Origin: Sphingopyxis terrae subsp. terrae NBRC 15098
GTDB taxonomy: Bacteria > Pseudomonadota > Alphaproteobacteria > Sphingomonadales > Sphingomonadaceae
NCBI RefSeq assembly: GCF_001610975.1
Contig: NZ_CP013342.1
Coordinates: 2,241,001 to 2,305,000 of the forward strand
Reading direction: 5' to 3'
DNA: 64,000 bases
The stretch's first letter is position 1; each line of letters opens with the position of its first letter. Below are positions 39,456-48,499 of the stretch, piece after piece. Below the pieces are notes generated by a model. It was given only the letters and a program-made list of their open reading frames with translations, did no database searches and was not told where the DNA came from. Made by a program: the position numbers and the translations under genes.

Positions 39456-40883
39456 ATGACCGGCCCGCGCACGCTTTACGACAAGATATGGGACGCCCAC
39501 GCCGTTGCCGAGGATGATGGCGAAACCCTGCTCTATGTCGATCTGCACCTGCTGCACGAAGTGACGTCGCCGCAGGCCTTCGCCGCGCTCGAGGAGGCGG
39601 GGCGGGGGGTCCGCCGGCCCGAGCGGGCGCTCGCGCTGTCGGATCATAATGTCCCCACCGAAGGGCAGGCCGCCGGACCGACCGGGGTTGCCGATGTCGA
39701 GGCGCGCGCGCAGCTCGAGGCGCTGGTCAGCAATACGGCTCGGCACGGTATCGAGAATTTCGCCATGGGCGACCCGCGCGGCGGCATCGTCCATGTCGTT
39801 GGCCCCGAACAGGGACGCTCGCAGCCCGGCATGACGATCGTGTGCGGCGACAGCCACACGTCGACGCACGGCGCGTTCGGCGCGCTCGCTTTCGGCATCG
39901 GCACCTCTGAAGTCGAACATGTGCTGGCGACGCAGACGATCCGGCAGCGCCGTTCGCGCAACATGCGGATCACCGTCGACGGCGTGCTGCGTCCGCATGT
40001 CCAGGCAAAGGATCTGGCGCTGCATCTGCTCGCGGCGATTGGCGTCGACGGGGCGACGGGGCATGTCATCGAATATGCGGGCAGCGCGATCGGGGCGCTG
40101 TCTATGGAAGCGCGGATGACGCTGTGCAATCTCAGCATCGAAATGGGCGCGCGGGCCGGACTGATCGCGCCCGACGACACGACCTTCGCCTATCTCGCGG
40201 ATCGGCCGGCGGTGCCGAAGGGCGATGCCTGGACCGCGGCACTGGCGCGCTGGCGCGCCTTGCCGACCGATGCCGGGGCCGTCTTCGACCGCGAATTGCG
40301 GATCGATGCCGACGCGGTCGCACCGATGGTCAGCTGGGGCACAAATCCGTCGCAGGTGATCGCGATCGACGGCGTCGTCCCCGATCCCGCTTGCCTGGCC
40401 GATCGCGACGCGCGCGCGGTTGCCGAGCGCGCGCTCGCCTATATGGGCCTGACGCCGGGCCGCCCGATCGCCGGGACGCCGATCGATCGCGTTTTCATCG
40501 GAAGCTGTACCAACAGCCGCATCGAAGATCTGCGCGTCGTCGCGGCGGTGGTCGAGGGGCGCCGGGTCGCGGACCATGTGCGCGCCATGGTCGTGCCAGG
40601 GTCGGGGCTGGTCAAGAGACAGGCCGAGGCGGAAGGGATCGACCGCATCCTGCTCGCAGCGGGCTTCGACTGGCGCGAGCCCGGCTGTTCGATGTGCGTC
40701 GGGATGAACGCGGACCGCCTTTTGCCCGGCGAACGCTGCGCCGCGACGTCGAACCGCAATTTCGAGAATAGGCAGGGGCGCGGCGGCCGCACCCATCTGA
40801 TGAGCCCCGCGCTCGCGGCGGCGAGCGCGATTGCCGGTTGCATCGCCGATCCGGCGATCCTGACCGATGAAGGATCGGGCTAG
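39456..40883 (+). CDS. 3-isopropylmalate dehydratase large subunit homologue (LeuC family)
   Basis: The 475-residue protein is a full-length LeuC-type aconitase homologue. It has [20 protein letters not shown] and the three [4Fe-4S] cysteines, one in [12 protein letters not shown] and two in [12 protein letters not shown]. LeuC with LeuD moves a hydroxyl group between carbons of a 2-substituted malate. The start [15 protein letters not shown] matches the family, though the ribosome site is weak. Its partner LeuD is convergent rather than downstream, each has its own palindrome, and both sit in a catabolic region, so a role outside leucine synthesis (a malate-like intermediate) is suspected. 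The stop shares CTAG with LeuD. Confidence 0.88.
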   Translation: MTGPRTLYDKIWDAHAVAEDDGETLLYVDLHLLHEVTSPQAFAALEEAGRGVRRPERALALSDHNVPTEGQAAGPTGVADVEARAQLEALVSNTARHGIENFAMGDPRGGIVHVVGPEQGRSQPGMTIVCGDSHTSTHGAFGALAFGIGTSEVEHVLATQTIRQRRSRNMRITVDGVLRPHVQAKDLALHLLAAIGVDGATGHVIEYAGSAIGALSMEARMTLCNLSIEMGARAGLIAPDDTTFAYLADRPAVPKGDAWTAALARWRALPTDAGAVFDRELRIDADAVAPMVSWGTNPSQVIAIDGVVPDPACLADRDARAVAERALAYMGLTPGRPIAGTPIDRVFIGSCTNSRIEDLRVVAAVVEGRRVADHVRAMVVPGSGLVKRQAEAEGIDRILLAAGFDWREPGCSMCVGMNADRLLPGERCAATSNRNFENRQGRGGRTHLMSPALAAASAIAGCIADPAILTDEGSG

Positions 40884-41458
40884 GCCGCCGTTTCGAAACG
40901 GGTGATCGCGGCCTCGTGCCGCAAGGTGCGGGCAATGTCGTCGCGTCCGTCCAGCAGCGTGCGGCGATCGTCGGGGTCGATGGCAAAATCGATGCCTTCA
41001 CCCGACGCCAGCGTGAGGCGCTGTTCGGCAAGGTCGACGGTCATCGGCGCGAATTGCGCGAGCGCGACCTCATCGCGCAGCCGGTCGCAGATTGTGGCGG
41101 GCAGCCGGATCAGCAGCAGGCCGTTTTTGCGCGCATTGTTCGAAAAAATATCGCCGAAGCTCGGCGCGATCACGCAGCGGATACCGAAGTCGCGGAGCGC
41201 CCATACCGCATGTTCGCGCGACGAGCCGCAGCCGAAATTGCGGTCGGCGATCAATATCTGCGCGCCGCGGGTTGCGCCGCGGTTCAGGACGAAATCCTCA
41301 CGCTCCAAGCCATCGGGCGTGTAGCGCAATTCCTGGAACAGATGCCGCCCCAGTCCAGTTCGCGACAAGGCTTTCATGAAGCGCGCCGGAATGACCATGT
41401 CGGTATCGACGTTGGCGATCGGCAGCGGCGCCGCCACGGCGGTCAGCCGGGTGAACAT
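40880..41458 (-). CDS. 3-isopropylmalate dehydratase small subunit homologue (LeuD family)
   Basis: The 192-residue swivel subunit has [15 protein letters not shown] near residue 16 and the substrate-loop motif [15 protein letters not shown]. It would complete the LeuC-type active site. The ATG at 41458 (MFTRLTAV) follows AAAGGA; the longer open frame is not needed. The gene runs towards the leuC-like gene, an unusual arrangement for partners that are nearly always adjacent and co-directional. Its promoter carries regulon palindrome copy 3, 18 bp upstream of the start. Confidence 0.88.
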   Translation of the reverse strand: MFTRLTAVAAPLPIANVDTDMVIPARFMKALSRTGLGRHLFQELRYTPDGLEREDFVLNRGATRGAQILIADRNFGCGSSREHAVWALRDFGIRCVIAPSFGDIFSNNARKNGLLLIRLPATICDRLRDEVALAQFAPMTVDLAEQRLTLASGEGIDFAIDPDDRRTLLDGRDDIARTLRHEAAITRFETAA

Positions 41459-41476
41459 CCGATTATCCTTTCCATA

Positions 41477-41492
41477 ACTTAGAAAGCTAAGT
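41477..41492. promoter_or_regulatory. Regulon palindrome copy 3
   Basis: ACTTAGAAAGCTAAGT matches 13 of 16 consensus positions and has 6-bp perfect arms (ACTTAG/CTAAGT). It sits just upstream of the leuD-like gene and 97 bp upstream of the divergent MarR gene, so it may control both. Confidence 0.75.
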
Positions 41493-41589
41493 ATATGGGT
41501 TGCCCCTCCCTGTCCAATGATATTGGTATATCGAAGCATATTGCCGGGCAAATCATAGGCCCCTAAGGTTCGGGAAAAGGGGAAGAGAA

Positions 41590-42096
41590 TTGGCGAAGAA
41601 GACCCAGACGTTTCGGCATCCGGCCGAATATTACACCAATCCCGAAAACAGCATCGGCTATCTGGCGCGCATCGTCTTCCGCTCCTTTTCGCGGCTGCTC
41701 GAGCGCGGAACGCTGACCTATGATGTGTCGGCGGGGCAATGGCGGTTCCTGCGTCAGCTGTGGCGCGAGGACGGCATCACCCAGCGCGAACTGAGCGAGC
41801 GTGTCGGCATGCGCGAACCGACGACGGTGGTCGCGCTCAAGGGGCTTGAGAAGGCGGGCTTCATCACGCGCAAGAAGACGTCGGACGACCGGCGCAAGAC
41901 CTTCATCCATCTGACCCCGCACGCGCGCAAGCTCGAGCTGATCCTCGCGCCGATGAATGCCGAGGTCCATGAAATCGCGACCCGCGGCATGACCGATGAA
42001 GAGGTCGAAACGCTGCAGGCGCTCATGCGCCGCGTGATCGAGAATCTGGCCGACGAAACCGCCAAGCTGTCGACGCTGTCCGACATCAAGGCCTGA
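41590..42096 (+). CDS. MarR-family regulator 1
   Basis: The 168-residue winged-helix protein has SAGQWRFLRQLWREDGITQ, the recognition region SERVGMREPTTVVALKGLE and the MarR wing KKTSDDRRKTFIHLT. The TTG start is behind GGGGAAGAG. It lies between palindrome copies 3 and 4 in the middle of the regulon, which makes it the leading candidate for the protein that binds them. MarR proteins usually release DNA when an aromatic acid or acyl-CoA binds. Confidence 0.9.
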   Translation: MAKKTQTFRHPAEYYTNPENSIGYLARIVFRSFSRLLERGTLTYDVSAGQWRFLRQLWREDGITQRELSERVGMREPTTVVALKGLEKAGFITRKKTSDDRRKTFIHLTPHARKLELILAPMNAEVHEIATRGMTDEEVETLQALMRRVIENLADETAKLSTLSDIKA

Positions 42097-42134
42097 CCCC
42101 TTTCGCAACGGGCTTGCGGACGTCCACGATAATA

Positions 42135-42150
42135 GGTTAGTATTCTAATC
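42135..42150. promoter_or_regulatory. Regulon palindrome copy 4
   Basis: GGTTAGTATTCTAATC keeps the core TTAGTAT.CTAA (11 of 16 consensus positions). It lies 20 bp upstream of the FMN-reductase start, overlapping the expected promoter. Confidence 0.65.
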
Positions 42151-42170
42151 ATTATCGCGGGGAGGGTAAA

Positions 42171-42746
42171 TTGCCGAAAATTGCCGTTGTCGTCGGAAGC
42201 ACGCGCGAAGGATCGTTCAACCGGGCGCTGGGCAGGCTCGCCATTCGCGCGCTCGAGGCGCAAGGGGCTGAGGTCACCGAGGTCGATCTCGCCGGCTACG
42301 ACCTGCCGCTCTATTCGGCCGCGATCGAATCCGGCGCCTTTCCCGCCGATGCCGAGCGGTTGAAGCGTGTCTTTGCGGCGCAGGACGGGCTGTTGTTCGT
42401 GTCGCCCGAATATAATGGCTCGGTGTCGCCGCTGCTCAAAAACGCGATCGACTGGGCGTCGCGGCCGACGGGCGACGAGGGGCTTGTCGCGCTCGTCGCC
42501 TATCGCGGCAAGGCGGCGGCGATCATGTCGGCCTCGGTCAGCCCGTTCGGCGGGTTGCGCGGCCTGATCCATCTGCGCCAGATCCTGTCGACGGTGCAGA
42601 CGCTCGTGATTCCCGAACAGGTGCTGATCCCCAACGCGCATGCCGCTTTCGACGAGAGCGGCGGGTTGAAGGACGCGCTGCCCGCATCGCTGGTCGACAT
42701 GACGGCGATGCGGCTCGCCAAGGTGGCGGCCGCGCTCGCCGCCTGA
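42171..42746 (+). CDS. NAD(P)H-dependent FMN reductase family flavoprotein
   Basis: The 191-residue flavodoxin-like protein opens with KIAVVVGSTREGSFNRAL, the FMN phosphate loop, and has LLFVSPEYNGSVSPLLKNAIDW, the hallmark of the azoreductase/chromate reductase-like family. It reduces FMN, quinones or similar acceptors with NAD(P)H. The TTG start has GGAGGG 4 bases upstream. It is convergent with MarR 2 (2 bp between stops) and carries palindrome copy 4 in its promoter. It may supply reduced flavin or protect against quinones in the pathway. Confidence 0.88.
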   Translation: MPKIAVVVGSTREGSFNRALGRLAIRALEAQGAEVTEVDLAGYDLPLYSAAIESGAFPADAERLKRVFAAQDGLLFVSPEYNGSVSPLLKNAIDWASRPTGDEGLVALVAYRGKAAAIMSASVSPFGGLRGLIHLRQILSTVQTLVIPEQVLIPNAHAAFDESGGLKDALPASLVDMTAMRLAKVAAALAA

Positions 42747-42748
42747 CC

Positions 42749-43186
42749 CTAGGCCGGGCGGCGTTCCTTGTTGTCGCCCCAGTCGGCCTCGAGCGTCGCG
42801 AGCAAGGCATCGAAGCGGTCATGGCCAAGCCGATCGGCCAGCTGGTCGGCGAGCTGATCCATCGCGCGCTGCGCGTCCTGACGCATCCGGGCGCCCGTTT
42901 CGGTGAGCGAGACGATCATGTGTCGCCGGTCGTCGGGATCGGGCGCCAGTTCGACCATGCCCAGCTTGACCATCTGGTTGATCGTGCTGTGAATCGCCTG
43001 CCGCGAGACGCCCAGATTGCGCGCGATGTCCGACGGGCGCACGATGCCGCTGACGATATTCGTCATCACCATCGATTGCGGGCGGCTGATATCGGGCCAG
43101 CCGCGGTCGTGCAGCCGCGCCTGCAGCCCTTCGTCGAGCCAGCAGAAGCGTTGGAAAAGAGCGATGATAAGCTGGTTGGTGCGCAT
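42749..43186 (-). CDS. MarR-family regulator 2
   Basis: The 145-residue protein has the winged helix VRPSDIARNLGVSRQAIHSTINQM and wing PDPDDRRHMIVSLT. It is divergent from the acyl-CoA ligase gene at 43338 and its start lies 104 bp from palindrome copy 5. It differs clearly from MarR 1 in sequence, so one may respond to the substrate and the other to a later intermediate. Which of the two binds the repeated palindrome cannot be told from sequence. Confidence 0.9.
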   Translation of the reverse strand: MRTNQLIIALFQRFCWLDEGLQARLHDRGWPDISRPQSMVMTNIVSGIVRPSDIARNLGVSRQAIHSTINQMVKLGMVELAPDPDDRRHMIVSLTETGARMRQDAQRAMDQLADQLADRLGHDRFDALLATLEADWGDNKERRPA

Positions 43187-43290
43187 GGAGTGACGCGATA
43201 TTCCCCGTTTTCGGCGGCACGCCGTTGGTGCGCACGCTAGAAGAAGCGCGGGGGCTAGGCAAGGCGCGGCTGAGCGTGTAAAGACAAAAT

Positions 43291-43306
43291 ACTTAGTATA
43301 CTATGT
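43291..43306. promoter_or_regulatory. Regulon palindrome copy 5
   Basis: ACTTAGTATACTATGT matches 15 of 16 consensus positions. Its centre contains TATACT, a good -10 hexamer, so a bound repressor would block the ligase operon promoter directly. Confidence 0.8.
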
Positions 43307-43337
43307 TTTTGGGTTGAGCGAGGAAGAGGCGCCGCCG

Positions 43338-44972
43338 ATGGACGGATTGATGCAGAATGTCCCGCTGACGGTCGACCGGATTTTCGACCATGCGGCGGCC
43401 TGGCACGGCGCGCGCGAAGTCGTGTCGCGCGACGCCGAAGGGCGCGTCACCCGGTCGACCTATGCCGCAATCCACGCCGATGCGAAGCGGGTATCGAACG
43501 CGCTGGTGGCCGCCGGGATCAAGCCGGGCGACCGCGTTGCCACGATGGGGTGGAATGGCGCGCGGCACCTGGCCACCTGGTATGGCGCGGCGGGGATCGG
43601 GGCGGTGCTTCACACGCTCAATCCGCGGCTGTTCATGGAGCAGATCGCCTATATCGCCAATCATGCCGCCGACCGGTTGCTGATCGCCGATCCGGCGGTG
43701 GCCGATCTGGTCGGCGAATTGCTGGCGCAGGTGCCGTCGATCGAGCAGGTGATCTTTTTCTGCGATCGCGCTGCGCTGCCGCAAACACCCTATCCCGCGC
43801 TGGCGTTCGACGACTGGATCGCGGGCTATCCCGCCGAACATGACGGGGGCGGGTTCGACGAAAACAGCGCCTGCGGCCTGTGCTACACCAGCGGGACGAC
43901 GGGCAATCCCAAGGGCGTGCTCTATTCGCACCGCTCCAACTATATCCACATGCTGATGACGCTGCAGCGCGATGCGCTGGCCTTGTCGGCGCGCGACACC
44001 GTGCTGCTCGTCGTGCCGATGTATCATGCCAATGCGTGGGGCGTCGTCTATTCGGCGCCCGCGGTCGGCGCGAAGCTGGTGCTGCCCGGACAGCGGATGG
44101 ACGGCGAATCCATCTATAATCTGATCGAGGAGGAGGGCGTGACCTATTCGGCCGCGGTGCCGACGGTGTGGCAGATGCTGCTCCAATATATGCAGGAAAA
44201 TGGCAAGCGCTTCACCACGCTGGAACGCGTCACGATCGGCGGGTCGGCGTGCCCCGAATCGCTGATCCGCACCTTCCGCGACGATTATGGCGTCGATGTC
44301 ATCCAGGGGTGGGGGATGACCGAAACGTCGCCGCTCGGCACCGTGTCGGTCCCCAATGCCTCGGTCGCGGCGAAGGGGGACGACGCGCAGATGGCGTACA
44401 AGCTCAAGCAGGGGCGGTTGCTGTGCGGGCTGGAGATGAAGCTGGTCGATGATGCCGGCCACCGGCTGCCGCACGATGGCAAGACGCCGGGGCGGCTGAT
44501 GATCAAGGGGCCGACGATCGCGCGCGGCTATTTTGGCGGGGAAGGCGGCGATGTGCTCGATGATGAGGGCTTTTTCGATACCGGCGATGTCAGCACGATC
44601 GACGGCGAAGGCTATATGCAGATTACCGACCGCGCCAAGGATGTCGTCAAATCGGGCGGCGAGTGGATCAGTTCGATCGAGATAGAGAATATCGCGACCG
44701 GCCATCCAGCGGTCGCCATCGCCGCGGTCGTCGGCATCGCGCATCCCAAATGGGACGAACGGCCGATCCTGCTATGCGAGCTCAAGCCGGGCGTGCACGC
44801 GGGGGCCGACGATATCCGCGCCTATCTGGACGGCAAGATCGCAAGATGGTGGATGCCCGACGACATAGTGTTCGTCGACGCCATCCCGCTCGGCCCCACG
44901 GGCAAGATCGACAAGAAGGCGATCCGCGCCGGGCTGGAGGGGTATGAACTGCCCTTCGAGGTGAGCCGCTAA
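43338..44972 (+). CDS. Acyl-CoA ligase, AlkK/FadD-like (AMP-binding family)
   Basis: The 544-residue ANL enzyme activates a carboxylic acid as acyl-AMP and then acyl-CoA. It has the P-loop CYTSGTTGNPKGVLYSHRSN, the motif GWGMTETSP, DTGDVSTIDGEGYMQITDR and the C-terminal lysine region PTGKIDKKAIR. Start and motifs resemble medium-chain ligases such as AlkK. I prefer the ATG at 43338, 8 bases after AGGAAGAGG; a TTG at 43314 is possible. It heads a co-directional set with a hydrolase, kinase, enolase paralogue and dehydrogenase. Confidence 0.9.
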   Translation: MDGLMQNVPLTVDRIFDHAAAWHGAREVVSRDAEGRVTRSTYAAIHADAKRVSNALVAAGIKPGDRVATMGWNGARHLATWYGAAGIGAVLHTLNPRLFMEQIAYIANHAADRLLIADPAVADLVGELLAQVPSIEQVIFFCDRAALPQTPYPALAFDDWIAGYPAEHDGGGFDENSACGLCYTSGTTGNPKGVLYSHRSNYIHMLMTLQRDALALSARDTVLLVVPMYHANAWGVVYSAPAVGAKLVLPGQRMDGESIYNLIEEEGVTYSAAVPTVWQMLLQYMQENGKRFTTLERVTIGGSACPESLIRTFRDDYGVDVIQGWGMTETSPLGTVSVPNASVAAKGDDAQMAYKLKQGRLLCGLEMKLVDDAGHRLPHDGKTPGRLMIKGPTIARGYFGGEGGDVLDDEGFFDTGDVSTIDGEGYMQITDRAKDVVKSGGEWISSIEIENIATGHPAVAIAAVVGIAHPKWDERPILLCELKPGVHAGADDIRAYLDGKIARWWMPDDIVFVDAIPLGPTGKIDKKAIRAGLEGYELPFEVSR

Positions 44973-44987
44973 TATGTTTCCCACGCT

Positions 44988-45063
44988 CGTCATCCCGGAC
45001 TTGATCCGGGATCCATTCTCTCGACGCTGGTTAAATGGATCCCGGATCAAGTCCGGGATGACG
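44988..45063. repeat. Dispersed intergenic palindrome, CGTCATCCCGG type (perfect copy)
   Basis: The arms 44988-45016 and 45035-45063 are 29-bp perfect reverse complements with an 18-base loop. It is closely related to the copy at 1961-2033. It lies between the ligase and hydrolase genes of one co-directional set and could form a very stable RNA hairpin there. Confidence 0.85.
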
Positions 45064-45095
45064 ATTATGAGATATAACAGGCAGGAGAGAGACTG

Positions 45096-46223
45096 ATGGA
45101 CCCGAACGGGATTGCAGGACTGGACGCACAATTCATCGGCCGCACGTCGCCGACCGCGCCGCGGATTCAGGCGGGCGGCCATCCCTGTCAGGGCATATAT
45201 TGGACCGAGGCGGGCAAGCGGCCCAAGGTCGCGATCATCGCCACCCATTATAATGTCGATTTTTCCGAACATTATATCGCGCCCTATTTTGCCCGCGCCG
45301 GTTTTGGCTTTCTCGGCTGGAATACGCGCTATCGCGGGTTCGAGGACCAATTCCTGCTCGAACATGCCATCCTCGACATCGGGGTCGGAATGAAGTGGCT
45401 GAAAGAAGAGGCCGGGGTCGAACAGATCGTGATCCTCGGCAATTCGGGCGGCGGCTCGCTGATGGGCGCCTATCAGGCCGAAGCGATCGCGCCGACCTTG
45501 ACCGACCGGCTGCCGTCAATCGGTCAGGATGCGCTGGCGCAGCTCATCAAGGGCAATCTCTATATCAGCTTCAACGCCCACCAGGGACGTCCCGAAGTGC
45601 TGACCGACTGGATGGACGCGTCGGTGATCGACGAAAATGATCCGACGCTGACCGATCCCGAGCTCGACCCGTTCAATCCCGACAATGGCCCGCCCTATTC
45701 GGACGCTTTCATCGAAAAATATCGCGCCGGCCAGCGCGCGCGCAACCAGCGCATCACCGATTGGGCAAAGGCCGAACTCGCGCGGCTCAATGCGGCCGGA
45801 ATCCCCGACCGTATCTTTCCGATGTTCCGCTGCTGGGGCGACATCCGCTGCGTCGATCCGGCGATCGACCCGTCGGACCGCAAGCCCAACTGGTGCTATC
45901 GCGGCGACCCGGCAATCGCCAACCGCACCCCCAGCATCGGCCGCGCCAATACGATCAAGACCTGGCTCAACATGTGGAGCCTCGAAACATCGCCGTGCCA
46001 GGGGCAGCCGCACCTCGCCAAGCACGACACCCCCGCGCTGGTGGTGCAGGGGCTCGCCGACACCGGCGTCTTCCCCAGCGATGCGCGCAAGATCTTCGAC
46101 TTCCTCGGCACCGCGGACAAAAGGCTCGAACTGATCCCCGGCGCGCATTATTTCGAGGATTCGATCGAAGAACGGCAAAATGCCGCCGATCTGGTCAGCA
46201 GCTGGATCCGGGAGAAGCTGTAA
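45096..46223 (+). CDS. Alpha/beta hydrolase in kinase-enolase operon
   Basis: The 375-residue cytoplasmic hydrolase has no signal peptide. The nucleophile elbow is GNSGGGSLMG near residue 114, with WNTRYRGFEDQF before it and a late catalytic His in LIPGAHYFED. A long insert between residues 150 and 260 probably forms a lid. It could cleave an ester, lactone or thioester. The kinase gene starts at the base after its stop, so the two are coupled. I do not recognise a characterised close family. Confidence 0.8.
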   Translation: MDPNGIAGLDAQFIGRTSPTAPRIQAGGHPCQGIYWTEAGKRPKVAIIATHYNVDFSEHYIAPYFARAGFGFLGWNTRYRGFEDQFLLEHAILDIGVGMKWLKEEAGVEQIVILGNSGGGSLMGAYQAEAIAPTLTDRLPSIGQDALAQLIKGNLYISFNAHQGRPEVLTDWMDASVIDENDPTLTDPELDPFNPDNGPPYSDAFIEKYRAGQRARNQRITDWAKAELARLNAAGIPDRIFPMFRCWGDIRCVDPAIDPSDRKPNWCYRGDPAIANRTPSIGRANTIKTWLNMWSLETSPCQGQPHLAKHDTPALVVQGLADTGVFPSDARKIFDFLGTADKRLELIPGAHYFEDSIEERQNAADLVSSWIREKL

Positions 46224-47204
46224 GTGGACACGGCGACCGCCGACATCATTGCGGGATTGCGCGCGGCCGGGCTGGCGGGCGAGGGCGAGGTCGTCCTCGA
46301 GCCATTGACCGGCGGCGTGTCCTGCGACGTGTGGCGGGTCGACGGCCCGGCGGGGCCGATCGTGGTCAAGCGGCCGCTCGAGCAATTGCGTGTCGCCGCC
46401 GATTGGCACGCACCGGTCGAACGCGGCGCGAGCGAGGTGCGCTGGCTGCGCCGGGCGCGCGGCGTCGATCCGCATCTAGTGCCCGAGGTGCTGGCCGAAT
46501 TGCCCGGCCACGGCTTCGCGATGCGCTTCCTGCCGGATTGTCCGGTGTGGAAGGATGAATTGATCGCGGGCCGTGTCGATCCGGGGTTCGCGGCGGCTGT
46601 CGGTCGCGGCATCGTGGCGGTCCACGCCGCGACCGCGAACAGCGCCGCCGACCGCGACGCCTTTCCGACCGATGCGATGTTCCGCGCGCTGCGCGTCGAT
46701 CCCTTTCTGCTGTTCGTTGCGCAAAAGGATGCGGAGTGCGCGCCGGCGCTCTACGCGCTCGCCGACGACCTCTCGTCGCGCAAGGTGGCGCTCGTTCACG
46801 GCGACGTCAGCCCCAAGAATATTCTCGTCGGTGCAGACGGGCCGGTGTTCCTTGACGCCGAATGTGCAGTCTATGGCGACCCGGCCTTCGACCTTGCCTT
46901 TTGCACCACGCATCTGCTGCTGAAGGCGGTGTGGCTGGGGAACGAACGGCTCGGCGAGGCCGCGGCGGCGCTGGTCGAGACCTATCGCGCCGGCATCGAT
47001 TGGGAAGACGCCGACGCGCTGGCGCTGCGCGCCGGCAAACTGACCGCCGCGTTGCTGCTCGCGCGGGTCGAGGGCAAATCGCCCGCGCCCTATCTGACCG
47101 ACCGCCATCACAAACAAATCGTGCGCGATCAGGCGCGTGCGTTGCTGCTCGCGCCGACGCCCATCGATGCGCTCGTCGCAAACTGGAAAAGGACCAAGGA
47201 ATGA
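46224..47204 (+). CDS. APH/choline-kinase-family small-molecule kinase
   Basis: The 326-residue protein has the phosphotransferase signature VALVHGDVSPKNILVG, with catalytic Asp in HGD and a metal-binding Asp in FLDAECAVYGDPAFDLAF. The nucleotide-site lysine is probably in PIVVKRPLE. It resembles methylthioribose kinase and homoserine-kinase-like members rather than antibiotic-resistance enzymes. The GTG start directly follows the hydrolase stop, and its own stop overlaps the enolase start (ATGA). It probably phosphorylates a hydroxyl group to make the substrate of the enolase paralogue. Confidence 0.82.
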   Translation: MDTATADIIAGLRAAGLAGEGEVVLEPLTGGVSCDVWRVDGPAGPIVVKRPLEQLRVAADWHAPVERGASEVRWLRRARGVDPHLVPEVLAELPGHGFAMRFLPDCPVWKDELIAGRVDPGFAAAVGRGIVAVHAATANSAADRDAFPTDAMFRALRVDPFLLFVAQKDAECAPALYALADDLSSRKVALVHGDVSPKNILVGADGPVFLDAECAVYGDPAFDLAFCTTHLLLKAVWLGNERLGEAAAALVETYRAGIDWEDADALALRAGKLTAALLLARVEGKSPAPYLTDRHHKQIVRDQARALLLAPTPIDALVANWKRTKE

Positions 47205-48499
47205 CGTCGCCTATCGCTTCGGTTGCCGGCCGCCAGCTTTGGGATTCGCGTGGCCGCCCCACGGTCGAGGCGGAAGTTATCCTCGAATCGGGCGCGGTTG
47301 GCCGCGCCATTGCGCCCGCCGGTGCCTCGCGCGGCGCGCATGAGGCGATCGACCTGCGCGACGGCGGCCCGGCCTTCGGCGGCTATGGCGTCAATGGCGC
47401 GGTCGCCGGGATCGGGGCCGAGATCGCGCCCGCGCTGATCGGCATGGATGCGGGCGACCAGGCGGCGGTCGACAAGGCGCTGTGCGATCTCGACGGCACC
47501 CCGAACAAGGCGCGGCTGGGGGCGAACGCCGTCGTTGCGGTGTCGATGGCGGTGCTGCACGCGGCGGCCGCCGACGCGCGGCTGCCGCTGTGGCGCTACC
47601 TCGCCGGGGACCGCAAAGTCCGCATCCCGCTGCCCGAGATCCAGATTTTCGGCGGCGGCGCCCACGCCGGGCGGCGCACCGACGTGCAGGATTTCATGAT
47701 CATGTGCCCCGCGGCGGGCAGCTTTCGTCGCGCACTCGAAATCACCGACGATGTGTATCGCGCCGCGGGCAAGCTGATGGAAGCCAAGGGGCCGCTGTCG
47801 GGGGTCGCCGACGAAGGCGGCTGGTGGCCGAATTTCGCCTCGAACGAGGATGCGCTGGGCACGCTGACCAAGGCGATCGAGGCCAGCGGGCACCGCGCGG
47901 GCGAAGACGTCTTCATCTCGCTCGACATTGCGGCGAACGAACTCGGCGATGCCTCGGGCTACAGCCTCGCGCTCGACGAGGGGCGATTGACGAGCGAGGA
48001 CATGGCGGCGCGCATCGTCGAATGGGCGGGACGCTATCCGATCCTGTCGATCGAAGACCCGGCGGGGCAGGATGACTGGACCGCGATGGCGGCGGTCACC
48101 GCAGCTATCGGCGACCGGGTGCAAATCATCGGCGACGATGTGCTCGTCACCAATGCGGCGCGCGTCGAGCGCGCGGGCGATGCAGCGGTGTGCAATGCGG
48201 CGCTAATCAAGGTGAACCAGATCGGCACCGTCACCGAAGCGAAGGCCGCGCTCGATGCCGCGGTCGCGCGCGGCTGGGGCGCGATCGTCTCGGCACGCTC
48301 GGGCGAGAGCGAGGATGTCACGATCGCGCATCTGGCCACCGGCTGGGACGCGGGGCAATTGAAGGTCGGCAGCTTTACCCGCTCCGAACGGATGGCGAAG
48401 TGGAACGAGATGCTGCGGATCGAGGAAGCGATGGGCGCCGATGCCGAATTTGCCGGCTTCTCGGCCTTTGCGGGGTCGATCGGGCGGGTCGCGGCATGA
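47201..48499 (+). CDS. Enolase paralogue with altered active site
   Basis: The 432-residue protein is a full-length enolase homologue. Conserved parts are DSRG.PTVE, GASRGAHEA, HAG (His155), ADEGG (Glu205), LDIAAN (Asp242), IEDP (Glu285), GDD (Asp312), LIKVNQIG (Lys337) and GQLKVG (Lys388). Two active-site positions differ from true enolases: the SHRSGE loop is SARSGE (His to Ala at 365) and QEFMI is QDFMI (Glu to Asp at 164). The phosphate-binding Arg-Ser is kept. This fits a phosphorylated but different substrate, perhaps made by the upstream kinase. A housekeeping enolase is expected elsewhere in the genome. Both neighbours overlap by 4 bp. Confidence 0.87.
   Translation: MTSPIASVAGRQLWDSRGRPTVEAEVILESGAVGRAIAPAGASRGAHEAIDLRDGGPAFGGYGVNGAVAGIGAEIAPALIGMDAGDQAAVDKALCDLDGTPNKARLGANAVVAVSMAVLHAAAADARLPLWRYLAGDRKVRIPLPEIQIFGGGAHAGRRTDVQDFMIMCPAAGSFRRALEITDDVYRAAGKLMEAKGPLSGVADEGGWWPNFASNEDALGTLTKAIEASGHRAGEDVFISLDIAANELGDASGYSLALDEGRLTSEDMAARIVEWAGRYPILSIEDPAGQDDWTAMAAVTAAIGDRVQIIGDDVLVTNAARVERAGDAAVCNAALIKVNQIGTVTEAKAALDAAVARGWGAIVSARSGESEDVTIAHLATGWDAGQLKVGSFTRSERMAKWNEMLRIEEAMGADAEFAGFSAFAGSIGRVAA

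Noticed and set aside
45096..46223. The 375-residue hydrolase as a polyhydroxyalkanoate synthase or dehalogenase
   Set aside because: The elbow is GNSGGG with Ser, without the Cys of PHA synthase or the Asp of dehalogenases.
46224..47204. The APH-fold kinase as an aminoglycoside resistance gene
   Set aside because: It is embedded in a metabolic operon and coupled to an enolase paralogue; the fold alone does not indicate resistance.
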